Origin: Clostridia bacterium
GTDB lineage: Bacteria; Bacillota; Clostridia; Christensenellales; Aristaeellaceae
Assembly (NCBI GenBank): GCA_017404985.1
Contig: JAFRBK010000009.1
Coordinates: forward strand, 62,001 to 126,000
Reading direction: 5' to 3'
DNA length: 64,000 nucleotides
Shown: positions 19,201-26,459 of the stretch, piece after piece
Position numbering within the stretch: the first letter of the stretch is position 1
Layout of the letters: each line of letters opens with the position of its first letter
The notes under the pieces: model-generated
The model's input: only the letters and a program-made list of their open reading frames with translations
What the model was told of the DNA's origin: nothing
Database searches by the model: none
Program-made: the position numbers and the translations under genes

Positions 19201-20926
19201 GCCGACAACGGACGGCAACTACGCGCTGGTCTTTGATGTTACTGATTATGATAGCGGATGGAACTTCAGACAGGATCCTTCAATGGTTACTGATATGGTA
19301 GCGGTGACGGGAACAAGCCAGACGGCGCTGGGAATCGATGTTTTTGCAGGATTGCCAGAGATGATTGAACCGGATGGAAGCTATCAGCTTTGCTGGGATG
19401 TGACCGGAGGAGACAGCAGCAGTAACAGGCAAACGCACGTCTATATGACAACAAATGATGGCATCGTTTTGAATGACTATACATCATGGGGTTATACGAA
19501 CTATGGTGGGATTCCTGCGAATAAGATTGGCGCAAACAGCCAGTCTGTGATTATCGAGCTAACGCCGAAGGATAACACGTCGACAGGAACAACCTTCCGG
19601 ACAGTGATTCCGATTCACCGCACTACGCCTGCCGTATATTACTATTATCGTGAGAGTACTGAAGAAGTGCTGGATTCTCTGTCGGTGCTGACCGGTGAAT
19701 CACTGGAGTTTAATGTGATTTGTGAGGGTGCAGACAGGATTTATGGAACCGTTAAGCAGCATGGTACATCAACAGTGGTGAACAGTTTCTACAAGGATGG
19801 TGAAGATGTCTGGATTGATCTGGCTGGACTCGGTTTAGGGACATATGATATTTCGATTTGGGGATCGTTCAATGGCAGAAACGGAAGCGTAAAGGAATTT
19901 TCACTGACGATTCAGCAGCCGGGAACGATTTCCTATTCCTTCTCCGATGGCACGCTGACGATTTCCGGCAGCGGCCCCATGCCGAATTACGGTTTCTCGA
20001 CGGAAAGCCAGGAGGACTATTCCGGAGCGGAATGGAATGTGTGCCGCAATACGGCTACACGCATTGTCATAAGCGATGGGGTCACGACCATTGGCTCCTG
20101 CGCCTTTGCCGGATTTGATCATGTGACAAGCGTTTCCTTGCCGGATGGAATGACAAACATCGGAGACCATGCCTTCTACCGGTGCAAAGCGCTGCAGGGC
20201 ATTGTTATTCCCAACACGGTTACGGGGATTGGCACGGAAGCTTTCTATGGCTGCGAAAGCCTTGCCCAGGTAAGCCTGCCTTCAGCCCTTGTCAGCATTG
20301 GTAACAGTGCATTCCAGGATTGTACAGGATTAACCGGGGTGGTTTTGCCGGAGGGAGTGGAAGTGATTGGCAGACAGGCCTTCTGTTTCTGCGAAGCACT
20401 GGGAAACATTACCCTTCCGAGCAGCCTGAAGAAGATTGGAGCAGCGGCATTTGCTTCCTGCAAGATCTCCAATATTACAGTTTCCGGAAGCAGCAAAACA
20501 TGGAGCTTCTTCTACGCGCTGGGGGACGGGGATCATCTCTACCACATTGCTCTTCCGGCGAGCGTTACCGAGGTTGGAGAAGGAGCCTTCTATGATAACA
20601 GGCTGGCTTACGATGCGCCAGACTTTATTACGCCATCCAGTCTGACGACCATTGAAGAAGAAGCTTTCTACGGCACGCAAGCTCGCTTTGTCTGGCTTAC
20701 CGGGAACGTGGAGAAGATTGGTGCACGGGCCTTTGCCGACTCTGAAGTCCAATACGTCTTTATTCCATACAGCTGTAATGACATAGCGGCGAACGCATTC
20801 CCGAAAGACACCGTCATTCTTGGGTTTGAAGGAACGTACGATTATCCCAGTTACGCAGAGGCATATGCAACTGCCAATGGCTACAAGTTTATTAGCCTTG
20901 AGAATCCATTTGGCGGAAACGGGTGA
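16226..20926 (+). CDS. Giant secreted Ig-like and BspA-type LRR surface protein
   Basis: Secreted protein of 1566 residues. The signal peptide (MKKRILVAILLIGLLLGVAA) and first 250 residues closely follow the upstream paralogue. Then come further Ig/PKD-like modules of about 90-110 residues with recurring openings such as INPQEAKTDEDITIAWNVTG and VSPANPQLGQEVTISWEI. The C-terminal third begins with YSFSDGTLTISGSGPMPNY and has at least six BspA-like LRR_5 repeats (pattern IGxxAFxxCxxLxxVxLPxx). No LPxTG motif is seen, so attachment is unclear. BspA-like proteins in other bacteria bind host or matrix proteins or other bacteria. The start follows AAGAAAGGGGC, the same leader as in the upstream copy. 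Confidence 0.87.
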   Translation: MKKRILVAILLIGLLLGVAAVASAADLETTNKEVTWYTGLSTEYIENGVYSRSTTGQMWFPEDKRDYTDLSIQWVLVHVNGPDNFVLSYEPRDSWEESYFYAEAKPKSSTLTPGTSVYTMKATYKNVVYTGTLTIHTENLSQPPTGMKLKYAEFNPGTGVIGAYTTVSNNGEVLIQEGKTYVFTGIFDGAAPGSADDHWLNYWTSDGLTMLERWDYTDSQGNKIFHSYDGVVRGYTPGTYEYGATMSVGNSNLEAAMNMTLKVADQNGIVPKLKPVLSGNYDWLSMDADNIDYTIYLGLGFSSNESVWNRGEFINFNIYNYEQMKKEYGGEPTWNVTPKTISGETLDYRTNSRTNGIWSMFQSMPATASESEFTVTCTWGGETATKKVKVHVVQPTFTLPTGVSIPGVDSNGVYNTQEGKTITIEPAVLPAGYSGVPGYNAQYWSAGGLWDFANQVWPNQSEIARKYNIMSGSAGTYTDTIGVSYGALMVTQRVTFRVADSNGYVPDPVLPLSIQAKYSQNHPQAGQKIDLNWSVTGGTAPYSVQIEWQAMEGCLRKTMQSTVFTTSSGTDSFTPPSVSIDQVQAKITVTDSNNNTETQWCYAQLEGWDHGYNKAAYYSVYNDMDYVQVGQEISGSWNITPGQYTISNVRYRWITWYKDSQGRTWELMTDWTNVGNTLTGNTAKYTTTKAGKAYLDVAFDANDGWTNPGGRFEPIQVLSPGEAPLVAEITINPQEAKTDEDITIAWNVTGASANTDIDVKWWFYPYGNSSSSSESLGPASATGTKKLNFSESGSLQAEIRVKDRMKDLEFTRRVYATVKEPAGFNISVSPANPQLGQEVTISWEITRQSYDSAGLSVELYAGYLKKNAVIPHVDFMTNKTGSIKFTPTEGDSFKVRGRIGTNTGSFSVESEKIPLTGTWNAPAPINVNVTYTVQQTRSVSGPHIIADYSITGGTGNISYIDATWIRKEADGRTVYLQARNLSNTAAGQLAFTPTTDGNYALVFDVTDYDSGWNFRQDPSMVTDMVAVTGTSQTALGIDVFAGLPEMIEPDGSYQLCWDVTGGDSSSNRQTHVYMTTNDGIVLNDYTSWGYTNYGGIPANKIGANSQSVIIELTPKDNTSTGTTFRTVIPIHRTTPAVYYYYRESTEEVLDSLSVLTGESLEFNVICEGADRIYGTVKQHGTSTVVNSFYKDGEDVWIDLAGLGLGTYDISIWGSFNGRNGSVKEFSLTIQQPGTISYSFSDGTLTISGSGPMPNYGFSTESQEDYSGAEWNVCRNTATRIVISDGVTTIGSCAFAGFDHVTSVSLPDGMTNIGDHAFYRCKALQGIVIPNTVTGIGTEAFYGCESLAQVSLPSALVSIGNSAFQDCTGLTGVVLPEGVEVIGRQAFCFCEALGNITLPSSLKKIGAAAFASCKISNITVSGSSKTWSFFYALGDGDHLYHIALPASVTEVGEGAFYDNRLAYDAPDFITPSSLTTIEEEAFYGTQARFVWLTGNVEKIGARAFADSEVQYVFIPYSCNDIAANAFPKDTVILGFEGTYDYPSYAEAYATANGYKFISLENPFGGNG

Positions 20927-20959
20927 GCTGTTGTCTGCCTGCAGGTGGTCCGGGAGTGC

Positions 20960-20997
20960 CGGTCTGGGAGGACCGGTTCTTTCCGGACCGTTTTTTT
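20960..20997 (+). terminator. Likely terminator after the giant surface-protein gene
   Basis: CGGTCTGG pairs with CCGGACCG (one G-U pair) around a loop of about 15 bases and is followed by seven T. It lies about 35 bases after the stop codon at 20926. Confidence 0.6.
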
Positions 20998-21075
20998 CTC
21001 CTCGATGCTTTAAAACGATTAACACGCGAAATTATTCAGGGGAGAAAGAAGGCTGGTTTGAAAAAAAGAACTGGA

Positions 21076-21104
21076 TTGACTTCCCGGCGAAAAAAGGATA
21101 GGAT
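21076..21104 (+). promoter_or_regulatory. Candidate promoter for the ABC binding-protein/permease pair
   Basis: TTGACT (21076-21081), a 17-base spacer and TAGGAT (21099-21104). It is 65 bases upstream of the start codon at 21170. The -10 box is imperfect. Confidence 0.5.
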
Positions 21105-21169
21105 AGGGGCTGCGGCGAAGGCCGTGAAAAAAATATCTCCTCGAGAAGGGAAAGAAAGAGAGGCAAACC

Positions 21170-22084
21170 ATGAAAAAACTGCTGACCCTGATCCTGATCC
21201 TCGCCCTGGCCCTGAGCCTGGGCACAGCCGCGGGCGCCGAAGGCGCGGACATTTCCGCCCTGACGGTGACCTCCCCGAGCGGCGCGCCGGCGCTGGCGCT
21301 GGCAACCCTGGCGGCGGAGAATCCCGAGCGCTATACCTATGTGGCGGCGGACGCCATTGCCGGCGTCTTTGCCAAAGCGGAATCCGACTTCATTATCGCC
21401 CCGGTGAATGCCGGCGCCAAGCTGTTCAAGGCGGGTAAGTCCACTTATCATCTGGCGGCTGTCGTCACCTGGGGGAACCTGTTCATCGCCTCACAAAAGG
21501 CGGATCTGACGGCAGACAGCCTGAATGGGGCAGATATCACCCTGTTTGGCGAGAATACGATTAACGCGTCCATCGTACTGTATGCCCTGAAGGAAAACGG
21601 CATCACGCCTGCGAAAATCGAATACCTGGCCGGCGCCGCGGAAACCCAGGCCCTGCTGCTGAGCGATGAAAACGCCATTGTGGTGACGGCAGAGCCCATG
21701 CTGACCGCCGCGAAAAAGCAGAATGACAAGATCAATGCCATCGCCGTGAACGAGTTGTATCAGAAAGCCACGGGCAGCGACGGCTACACCCAGGCGGCGC
21801 TCTTTGTGCGTGCGGAAACGCTGGAGAAGCAGCCGGACGCGGTGAAGGCATTCCTGGCCGCGGCGGAGGAAGCCTGTGGCAAGTGCGCCTCCGATCCGGC
21901 AGCGGTGGCTGAAGCGGCGGCAAAGCTGGAAATCAAGTTCCCGGCGGCCGCGATTCCGGGCTGCGCCATTCGTTATGTGGGCGCTCTGGAGGCGAAGGAA
22001 CAGGTGGAGAAGACCGCGGCGGTGGATCTGAGCCAGTTTGGCGGTGAAGTCCCCGCGGACGATTTCTACTATGGAGCCCAATAA
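21170..22084 (+). CDS. ABC transporter substrate-binding protein (SsuA/NMT1-like)
   Basis: Secreted binding protein of 304 residues with a signal peptide (MKKLLTLILILALALSLGTA, cleavage near AGA-EG). The mature part has the SsuA/TauA/NMT1-like pattern: a short N-terminal SGAPALALATLAAENPE, an IAPVNAGAKL hinge segment and a helical C-terminus with EQVEKTAAVDL. Members bind nitrate, sulfonates, taurine, thiamine precursors or similar small molecules, and the ligand cannot be told here. The ATG is preceded by GAAAGAGAGG. Its last 14 bases overlap the permease gene. Confidence 0.85.
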   Translation: MKKLLTLILILALALSLGTAAGAEGADISALTVTSPSGAPALALATLAAENPERYTYVAADAIAGVFAKAESDFIIAPVNAGAKLFKAGKSTYHLAAVVTWGNLFIASQKADLTADSLNGADITLFGENTINASIVLYALKENGITPAKIEYLAGAAETQALLLSDENAIVVTAEPMLTAAKKQNDKINAIAVNELYQKATGSDGYTQAALFVRAETLEKQPDAVKAFLAAAEEACGKCASDPAAVAEAAAKLEIKFPAAAIPGCAIRYVGALEAKEQVEKTAAVDLSQFGGEVPADDFYYGAQ

Positions 22085-22844
22085 GAAAAAGAACCAATGG
22101 CCGGCCTTCTGCCTGGGCATCCTCCTGGTCGGAGTGCTGATCCAGGCAGCGGGCTGGCTGAAAGGCGACCGGTTGGTGTTCCCGGATGTGGGGGAAATCC
22201 TGCAGGCCTTCTTCCGCCTCCTGGGCGTCGGTTCCACCTGGCGGCAGATTGGCACAACGCTTGTTCACCTGGCGGAAGCCCTGGCGGTTTCCTCCGTAGC
22301 TGGCACCGTGCTGGGGCTGGCCCAGGGGCGGAGCGAGTTTCTGCATACGCTGCTGCGCCCGCTGATGGCGATGCTCCGGAGCATCCCGATGATCGTGATG
22401 ACGGTTATCATCATGGTGCTGTTCCGGTATGAGCAGGTGCCGCTGGTCGTCTCTTCCCTGATGCTGGTTCCCCTGATCAGCGAGGCGACCTGTGAAGGCG
22501 TTCGCCGGATCGACCCGGAACTGGTCGATGTGTACCGAATGAACAGCGGGTTCAACGCCCGGGTGCTCTTTCAGGTATATCTGCCCTTGATGGCCGGATA
22601 CCTGAAGCAGGCGTATGTCAGCGCTGTCGGCATGGGCATCAAGCTGGTGGTGACGACGGAGTACCTGGTGCAGGCCCGGGATTCCCTGGGCAAGGCGGTG
22701 TACAGCAGCGCCTATTTTGTGGAATACGCGGAGATCTATGCCTACGCACTGATCATGATCCTGCTGGCCGTAGCGGTCAGCGAGCTTCCCGGCGCCATAG
22801 GCAGGATGGTTGAAGAAATCAAAGAACGGGGCGGTTCAACGTGA
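22071..22844 (+). CDS. ABC transporter permease (SsuC/TauC-like)
   Basis: Membrane subunit of 257 residues with about six hydrophobic segments. A central helix pair RPLMAMLRSIPMIVMTVIIM and the coupling segment MNSGFNARVLFQVYLPLM fit the nitrate/sulfonate/bicarbonate permease group. The ATG at 22071 overlaps the end of the binding-protein gene, which indicates translational coupling. Such operons normally include an ATPase (SsuB) gene; here a strong terminator follows at once. The ATPase must be supplied from elsewhere, or it was lost. Confidence 0.87.
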   Translation: MEPNKKKNQWPAFCLGILLVGVLIQAAGWLKGDRLVFPDVGEILQAFFRLLGVGSTWRQIGTTLVHLAEALAVSSVAGTVLGLAQGRSEFLHTLLRPLMAMLRSIPMIVMTVIIMVLFRYEQVPLVVSSLMLVPLISEATCEGVRRIDPELVDVYRMNSGFNARVLFQVYLPLMAGYLKQAYVSAVGMGIKLVVTTEYLVQARDSLGKAVYSSAYFVEYAEIYAYALIMILLAVAVSELPGAIGRMVEEIKERGGST

Positions 22845-22860
22845 ACTGCCCCGTTCTTTT
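22821..22860 (+). terminator. Strong bidirectional terminator overlapping the permease stop
   Basis: AAAGAACGGGGCGGTTC pairs with GAACTGCCCCGTTCTTT around a five-base loop, with T4 after it. The stem includes the last codons of the permease gene. It can also serve the small gene converging from the right. Confidence 0.85.
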
Positions 22861-22918
22861 GGCGGATTCCATTTGATTTGCTGCCGGAAAAACCCCTTTC
22901 GCGCGGCAGGCAGCAGCC

Positions 22919-23119
22919 TTAAATCGAACCCCAGATGCTTTTGATATAGTCCGCCTGCTCCGCGGAAAGGTTCATGGAAGACAGTACTTCCAGCAGTGAC
23001 ATGTGCTTTTCATTCTTCCAATACACGCACCAGCTCCATAAAGACCGCTTGTTCGAATCTGTCAGTTCGCCGCCTGCAATCTGTTTCAGGTCCTCCAGTT
23101 CCAGCCGTTCTTTTTCCAT
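22919..23119 (-). CDS. Small peptide with double-glycine type leader (possible exported peptide precursor)
   Basis: A 66-residue protein. The N-terminus MEKERLELEDLKQIAGGE looks like the leader of GG-type peptides: an amphipathic helix with L, L and I at the usual spacing before Gly-Gly, the cut site of C39 peptidases. The remainder (about 48 residues) has one Cys and several Trp (SLWSWCVYW) and ends IKSIWGSI. The gene is well supported: its own promoter (TTGCCA-N17-TATACT) and an AGAGGAGCGG ribosome site nine bases before the ATG. No modification enzyme or immunity gene is adjacent. The NHLM-type exporter with a C39 peptidase, 14.5 kb downstream, is a candidate partner. It may instead be a cytoplasmic protein that only resembles a leader. 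Confidence 0.7.
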   Translation of the reverse strand: MEKERLELEDLKQIAGGELTDSNKRSLWSWCVYWKNEKHMSLLEVLSSMNLSAEQADYIKSIWGSI

Positions 23120-23134
23120 ATTCCGCTCCTCTCT

Positions 23135-23157
23135 GCCGCCGGGGCGGCTTTTTTGTC
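23135..23157 (+). terminator. Rho-independent type hairpin between promoter and start of the small peptide gene
   Basis: GCCGCC and GGCGGC pair around a tiny loop and are followed by six T on the + strand. On the - strand it lies in the 5' leader of the peptide gene, so it could also shape that leader. Confidence 0.5.
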
Positions 23158-23178
23158 TGCTCAGGTTTTCTATGCCTG

Positions 23179-23207
23179 AGTATAATATATACGCACCGGA
23201 ATGGCAA
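23179..23207 (-). promoter_or_regulatory. Promoter of the small double-glycine peptide gene
   Basis: On the - strand TTGCCA (23202-23207), a 17-base spacer, then TATACT (23179-23184). A palindrome CTCAGG/CCTGAG (23160-23180) touches the -10 box and could be an operator or leader hairpin. Confidence 0.72.
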
Positions 23208-23233
23208 GAGGACAGAATTTTATGATTCCATTT

Positions 23234-23285
23234 ATGGCCAAAACGATCATTCCAATAATTGCAAATGCCAAAACTGATGATTCCA
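23234..23285 (+). repeat. Two near-identical 21-base direct repeats, 31 bases apart
   Basis: ATGGCCAAAACGATCATTCCA at 23234 is repeated with four changes as ATGCCAAAACTGATGATTCCA at 23265, and the GATTCCA core also occurs once at 23224. Three helical turns separate the copies. They lie about 50 bases upstream of the rnf promoter, in a 380-base stretch that otherwise holds only promoters and hairpins, so they may be activator or repressor sites. Confidence 0.5.
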
Positions 23286-23334
23286 AACGATGGCAGCAGT
23301 GAGCGGAGAAGATTGAGAAAGAATGTTTTGGCGA

Positions 23335-23363
23335 TTTACAGGCAAGATGGGAAATGGTATAAT
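23335..23363 (+). promoter_or_regulatory. Promoter of the rnf-nrfA operon
   Basis: TTTACA (23335-23340), a 17-base spacer and a perfect TATAAT (23358-23363) with a TG just before it (extended -10). The leader to the rnfC start at 23498 would be about 125 bases. Confidence 0.75.
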
Positions 23364-23497
23364 AACACTCACGAAAAACGCGGAATGAAGATTTCTTCCT
23401 TTACTTTAAAACACTTGTCTGTTACAATACTATAAGGAAAATTATGGACATCATAGCCTGAGAAAGTGACCGCGTCACAGGAAAGGAGCGTCTGTCA

Positions 23498-24880
23498 GTG
23501 AAAAATACATTTCGCGGCGGCGTGCACCCGGAGGAGAAAAAAAAGCTGAGCCGGGACGTGCCGCTGCGCCTGTTCGACCCGAAAGGGGAAATGGTGTTCC
23601 CGCTGAGCCAGCATATCGGAAAGCCAGCCAAAGCCATCGTGAAAAAAGGGGATCCGGTGCTGGTAGGCCAGCTGATCGCGGAGGCGGACGGCTTTGTTTC
23701 CGCCAATATCCACTCCAGCTGCTCCGGGACGGTAAAAGCGGTGGAGATGCGCAGGGTGCTGACCGGACAGATGGCGGACTGCATCGTGATCGACAACGAC
23801 GGGCAGTTTACCGGCAAGGAGAGCTGGGCTGCCCGTGACGACGGAGGCACCCTGAGCAATAACGATATCCTGCAGCGGATTCAGGACGCAGGGATTGTGG
23901 GCCTCGGCGGCGCCGGGTTCCCAACCCATGTGAAGCTGAAACCGAAGGATCCGGACGCGATCCGCTGGGTCATCGCCAACGGCGCGGAATGCGAACCCTA
24001 CCTGACCTGCAATGACCAGCTGATGCGCTCCAAGGGGCCGGAGATTGTCGAAGCCCTGGAGCTGGTGCTGCGGCTTTTCCCCAACGCGGAAGGCGTCATC
24101 TGCATTGAGAACAACAAGCCGGAAGCCATCAAAGAGATGAAGAAGGCCGTCGGGGATCGGGCGCGGATGAAGGTTAAGTCAATGATTACCAAATATCCGC
24201 AGGGCGGCGAGCGCAGCCTGATCGAAGCGATCGCCGGCGCCAATTACCCGGCCAGCCAGCTTCCGGCGGACGTGGGCTGCATCGTCTGCAATGTCGGCAC
24301 CCTTTACGCGATTCAGCGCGCGGTGCTGTACCGGGAGCCGCTGTTCAGCCAGGTCTTTACCCTGACCGGCGAGGCGGTCAGCCAGCCGGGCAACTATATC
24401 GTGCGGGACGGCACCAGCTTCGCGGAGCTGGTGGAGGCGGCCGGCGGGCTGAAAAACGGCACGAACGCCATGGTGGGCGGCGGGCTGAAAACAGACGCGA
24501 AGGCCGTGAAGGCCCTGGTGGGCGGCCCGATGATGGGCATCGCCATCGGCAGCCTGGACGTTCCGATTCAGAAGCAGAACAACGGCCTGACGGTGCTGGA
24601 TTTTGACCCGGTGGAAGAAGCGGAAGGCCTGATGACATCCTGCCTGCACTGCGGGCGCTGCTCCACGGTCTGTCCCATGGGCCTGACGCCCCAGCTGATG
24701 GCCGAAGCGGCGGAACTGAACAACCTGGAGCGGTATGAAAAGAAGCTTTACGGCCTGGAATGCATCCAGTGCGGCAGCTGCTCCTTCTGCTGCCCGGCGA
24801 AGCGGCCGCTGACGCAAACCTTCAAGAAAGCCAAAGGGGAAATCATGGCAAAAAGACAACGGGAAGGGGGAAACAAATAA
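23498..24880 (+). CDS. rnfC: Rnf electron transport complex subunit C
   Basis: NADH-side subunit of the Rnf ferredoxin:NAD+ oxidoreductase, 460 residues. The start RGGVHPEEKK and the glycine loop GLGGAGFPTHVKL (about residue 136) match the RnfC family and its NADH/FMN site. Two four-Cys iron-sulfur motifs follow: one from Cys382 (CLHCGRCSTVCP) and one from Cys422 (CIQCGSCSFCCP). The start is GTG at 23498, preceded by GAAAGGAG. It begins the order C-D-G-E-A-B seen in acetogens and other Clostridia. The complex couples ferredoxin oxidation to ion export at the membrane. Confidence 0.96.
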   Translation: MKNTFRGGVHPEEKKKLSRDVPLRLFDPKGEMVFPLSQHIGKPAKAIVKKGDPVLVGQLIAEADGFVSANIHSSCSGTVKAVEMRRVLTGQMADCIVIDNDGQFTGKESWAARDDGGTLSNNDILQRIQDAGIVGLGGAGFPTHVKLKPKDPDAIRWVIANGAECEPYLTCNDQLMRSKGPEIVEALELVLRLFPNAEGVICIENNKPEAIKEMKKAVGDRARMKVKSMITKYPQGGERSLIEAIAGANYPASQLPADVGCIVCNVGTLYAIQRAVLYREPLFSQVFTLTGEAVSQPGNYIVRDGTSFAELVEAAGGLKNGTNAMVGGGLKTDAKAVKALVGGPMMGIAIGSLDVPIQKQNNGLTVLDFDPVEEAEGLMTSCLHCGRCSTVCPMGLTPQLMAEAAELNNLERYEKKLYGLECIQCGSCSFCCPAKRPLTQTFKKAKGEIMAKRQREGGNK

Positions 24881-26458
24881 ATGGACGCCGGAATGATGAA
24901 CCTTTCCTCCGCTCCCCATGTACGGGATAAGTGGACAACCCCGTTTATCATGCGGGTCGTGTTCCTGAGCCTGATGCCTGCGACAATTGTCGGCTGCGTC
25001 GTCTACGGCTGGCACGCGGCGGCCATTGTAGCCGTCAGCATCGTCGCGGCGGTACTGAGCGAGTGGCTCTTCAACAAGATCGCCCATAAGCCCTCCACCA
25101 TCTGGGACGGCAGCGCGGTGGTAACCGGCCTGCTGCTGGCCCTGAGCCTGAGTCCCTCCCTGCCGCTGTATATTCCGATTATCGGCTCTGTGTTCGCTAT
25201 TGTGGTGGCGAAATGCTGCTTCGGCGGCCTGGGCAAGAATTTTATTAACCCCGCGCTGGCCGGGCGCTGCTTCCTGCTGATCAGCTTCGGCCGGATCATG
25301 AACACCTTTGCGGTGGACGGTATTTCCTCCGCAACGCCCACGGCCAACCTGGCGGCGGGCAAGGCGGTCAACCTGACCTCCATGTTCCTGGGAACCAGCA
25401 ACGCTGTCATCGGCTCCAGCATCCTGGCACTGCTGGTTGGCGGCCTGGTGCTGTGGAGCATGGATATCATCCACGGCCAGATCTGCTTCAGCGTGCTGGG
25501 CGGGTTCACCCTGTTCATCGCCCTCTTCGGCGGCCAGGGGTTTGACCCCACGTACCTGGCGGCGCAGCTGTGCGGCGGCGGTGTGGTGATGGGCGCCTTC
25601 TTCATGGCGACGGACTATGTGACGAGCCCGGTAAGCCGGCTGGGCCAGTTTATCTACGGCTGTACGATCGGGGTGCTGGGCGGCCTGTTCCGGCTGTACG
25701 GCAGCGCTGCGGACTCCTTCAGCTACAGCGTGATTATCGGTAACCTGCTGACGCCCCTGATTGATACCTATATTGTGGAAAAACCCTTTGCCTATCGGAA
25801 GAATGCTCTGCGCGGCCTGGATCCGGACAGCCGGAAGCCCCGGTACAAGCGGATTCCGAAGCCGGTGATTGCCCTGACGGTGATTGCTGCGATCGCGGGT
25901 GTGGCTCTGAGCGGCGTGTATTCCATGACCAAGGACACCATTGAAGCCCAGAAGGAAGCAGCCAAGCTGGAAAGTTACAAGGTTGTGGCGGCCCGGGCAG
26001 ACTCTTTCCGCGCGATCGAGAAGGCGGAGGAGATGATCAGCGGCTCCCACGAGAACGGCGTATACGGCTCCGGCTTCGGGCGCGTGAAGATCAACGCGGT
26101 GTACGAAGCGGTGGACGAAGCCGGCAATCCCATCGGGACCGTGATGAGCATCACTTCCTCCGACGGTTTTGACGGGGATGTGACCATCGCCCTGGGCCTG
26201 GATGCGGACGGAAAGGTGACCGGCATCGCCTTTACGGAGCTGCATGAGACCCCCGGCATGGGCATGCGCGCGGATGAGGAATCCTTCAAGGGCCAGTTCG
26301 TGGAGCAGGATTCCGTGCTGACCCTGGTAAAGGGCGAGGCAAAGAACGACGGCGAAATCGCGGCGATTACCGGCGCCAGCATTACAAGTACCGCGGTGAC
26401 CAACGCGGTCAGCGCGGGCATCCACTTCTACCAGAATGTGATCAAGGGGGCGAACTGA
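24881..26458 (+). CDS. rnfD/rnfG: Fused Rnf subunits D and G
   Basis: A single 525-residue frame carries both subunits. Residues 1-320 are RnfD: multiple membrane helices, and SSATPTA around Thr152 matches the site where RnfD carries covalent FMN. After a short basic linker (RKPRYKRIPKP) a new membrane helix begins near residue 328 and leads into an RnfG domain. That domain ends with TGASITST (about 497-504), the flavinylation motif with Thr502 as the likely FMN site. No stop or restart is seen at the junction. RnfD and RnfG are usually separate neighbours, so the fusion fixes a 1:1 ratio. The gene starts at the base after the rnfC stop codon. Confidence 0.93.
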   Translation: MDAGMMNLSSAPHVRDKWTTPFIMRVVFLSLMPATIVGCVVYGWHAAAIVAVSIVAAVLSEWLFNKIAHKPSTIWDGSAVVTGLLLALSLSPSLPLYIPIIGSVFAIVVAKCCFGGLGKNFINPALAGRCFLLISFGRIMNTFAVDGISSATPTANLAAGKAVNLTSMFLGTSNAVIGSSILALLVGGLVLWSMDIIHGQICFSVLGGFTLFIALFGGQGFDPTYLAAQLCGGGVVMGAFFMATDYVTSPVSRLGQFIYGCTIGVLGGLFRLYGSAADSFSYSVIIGNLLTPLIDTYIVEKPFAYRKNALRGLDPDSRKPRYKRIPKPVIALTVIAAIAGVALSGVYSMTKDTIEAQKEAAKLESYKVVAARADSFRAIEKAEEMISGSHENGVYGSGFGRVKINAVYEAVDEAGNPIGTVMSITSSDGFDGDVTIALGLDADGKVTGIAFTELHETPGMGMRADEESFKGQFVEQDSVLTLVKGEAKNDGEIAAITGASITSTAVTNAVSAGIHFYQNVIKGAN

Positions 26459-26459
26459 G

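Noticed and set aside
23135..23180. A riboswitch in the leader of the small peptide gene
   Set aside because: Only a short GC hairpin and a palindrome are present; there is no multi-stem conserved architecture that I can match to a known class.
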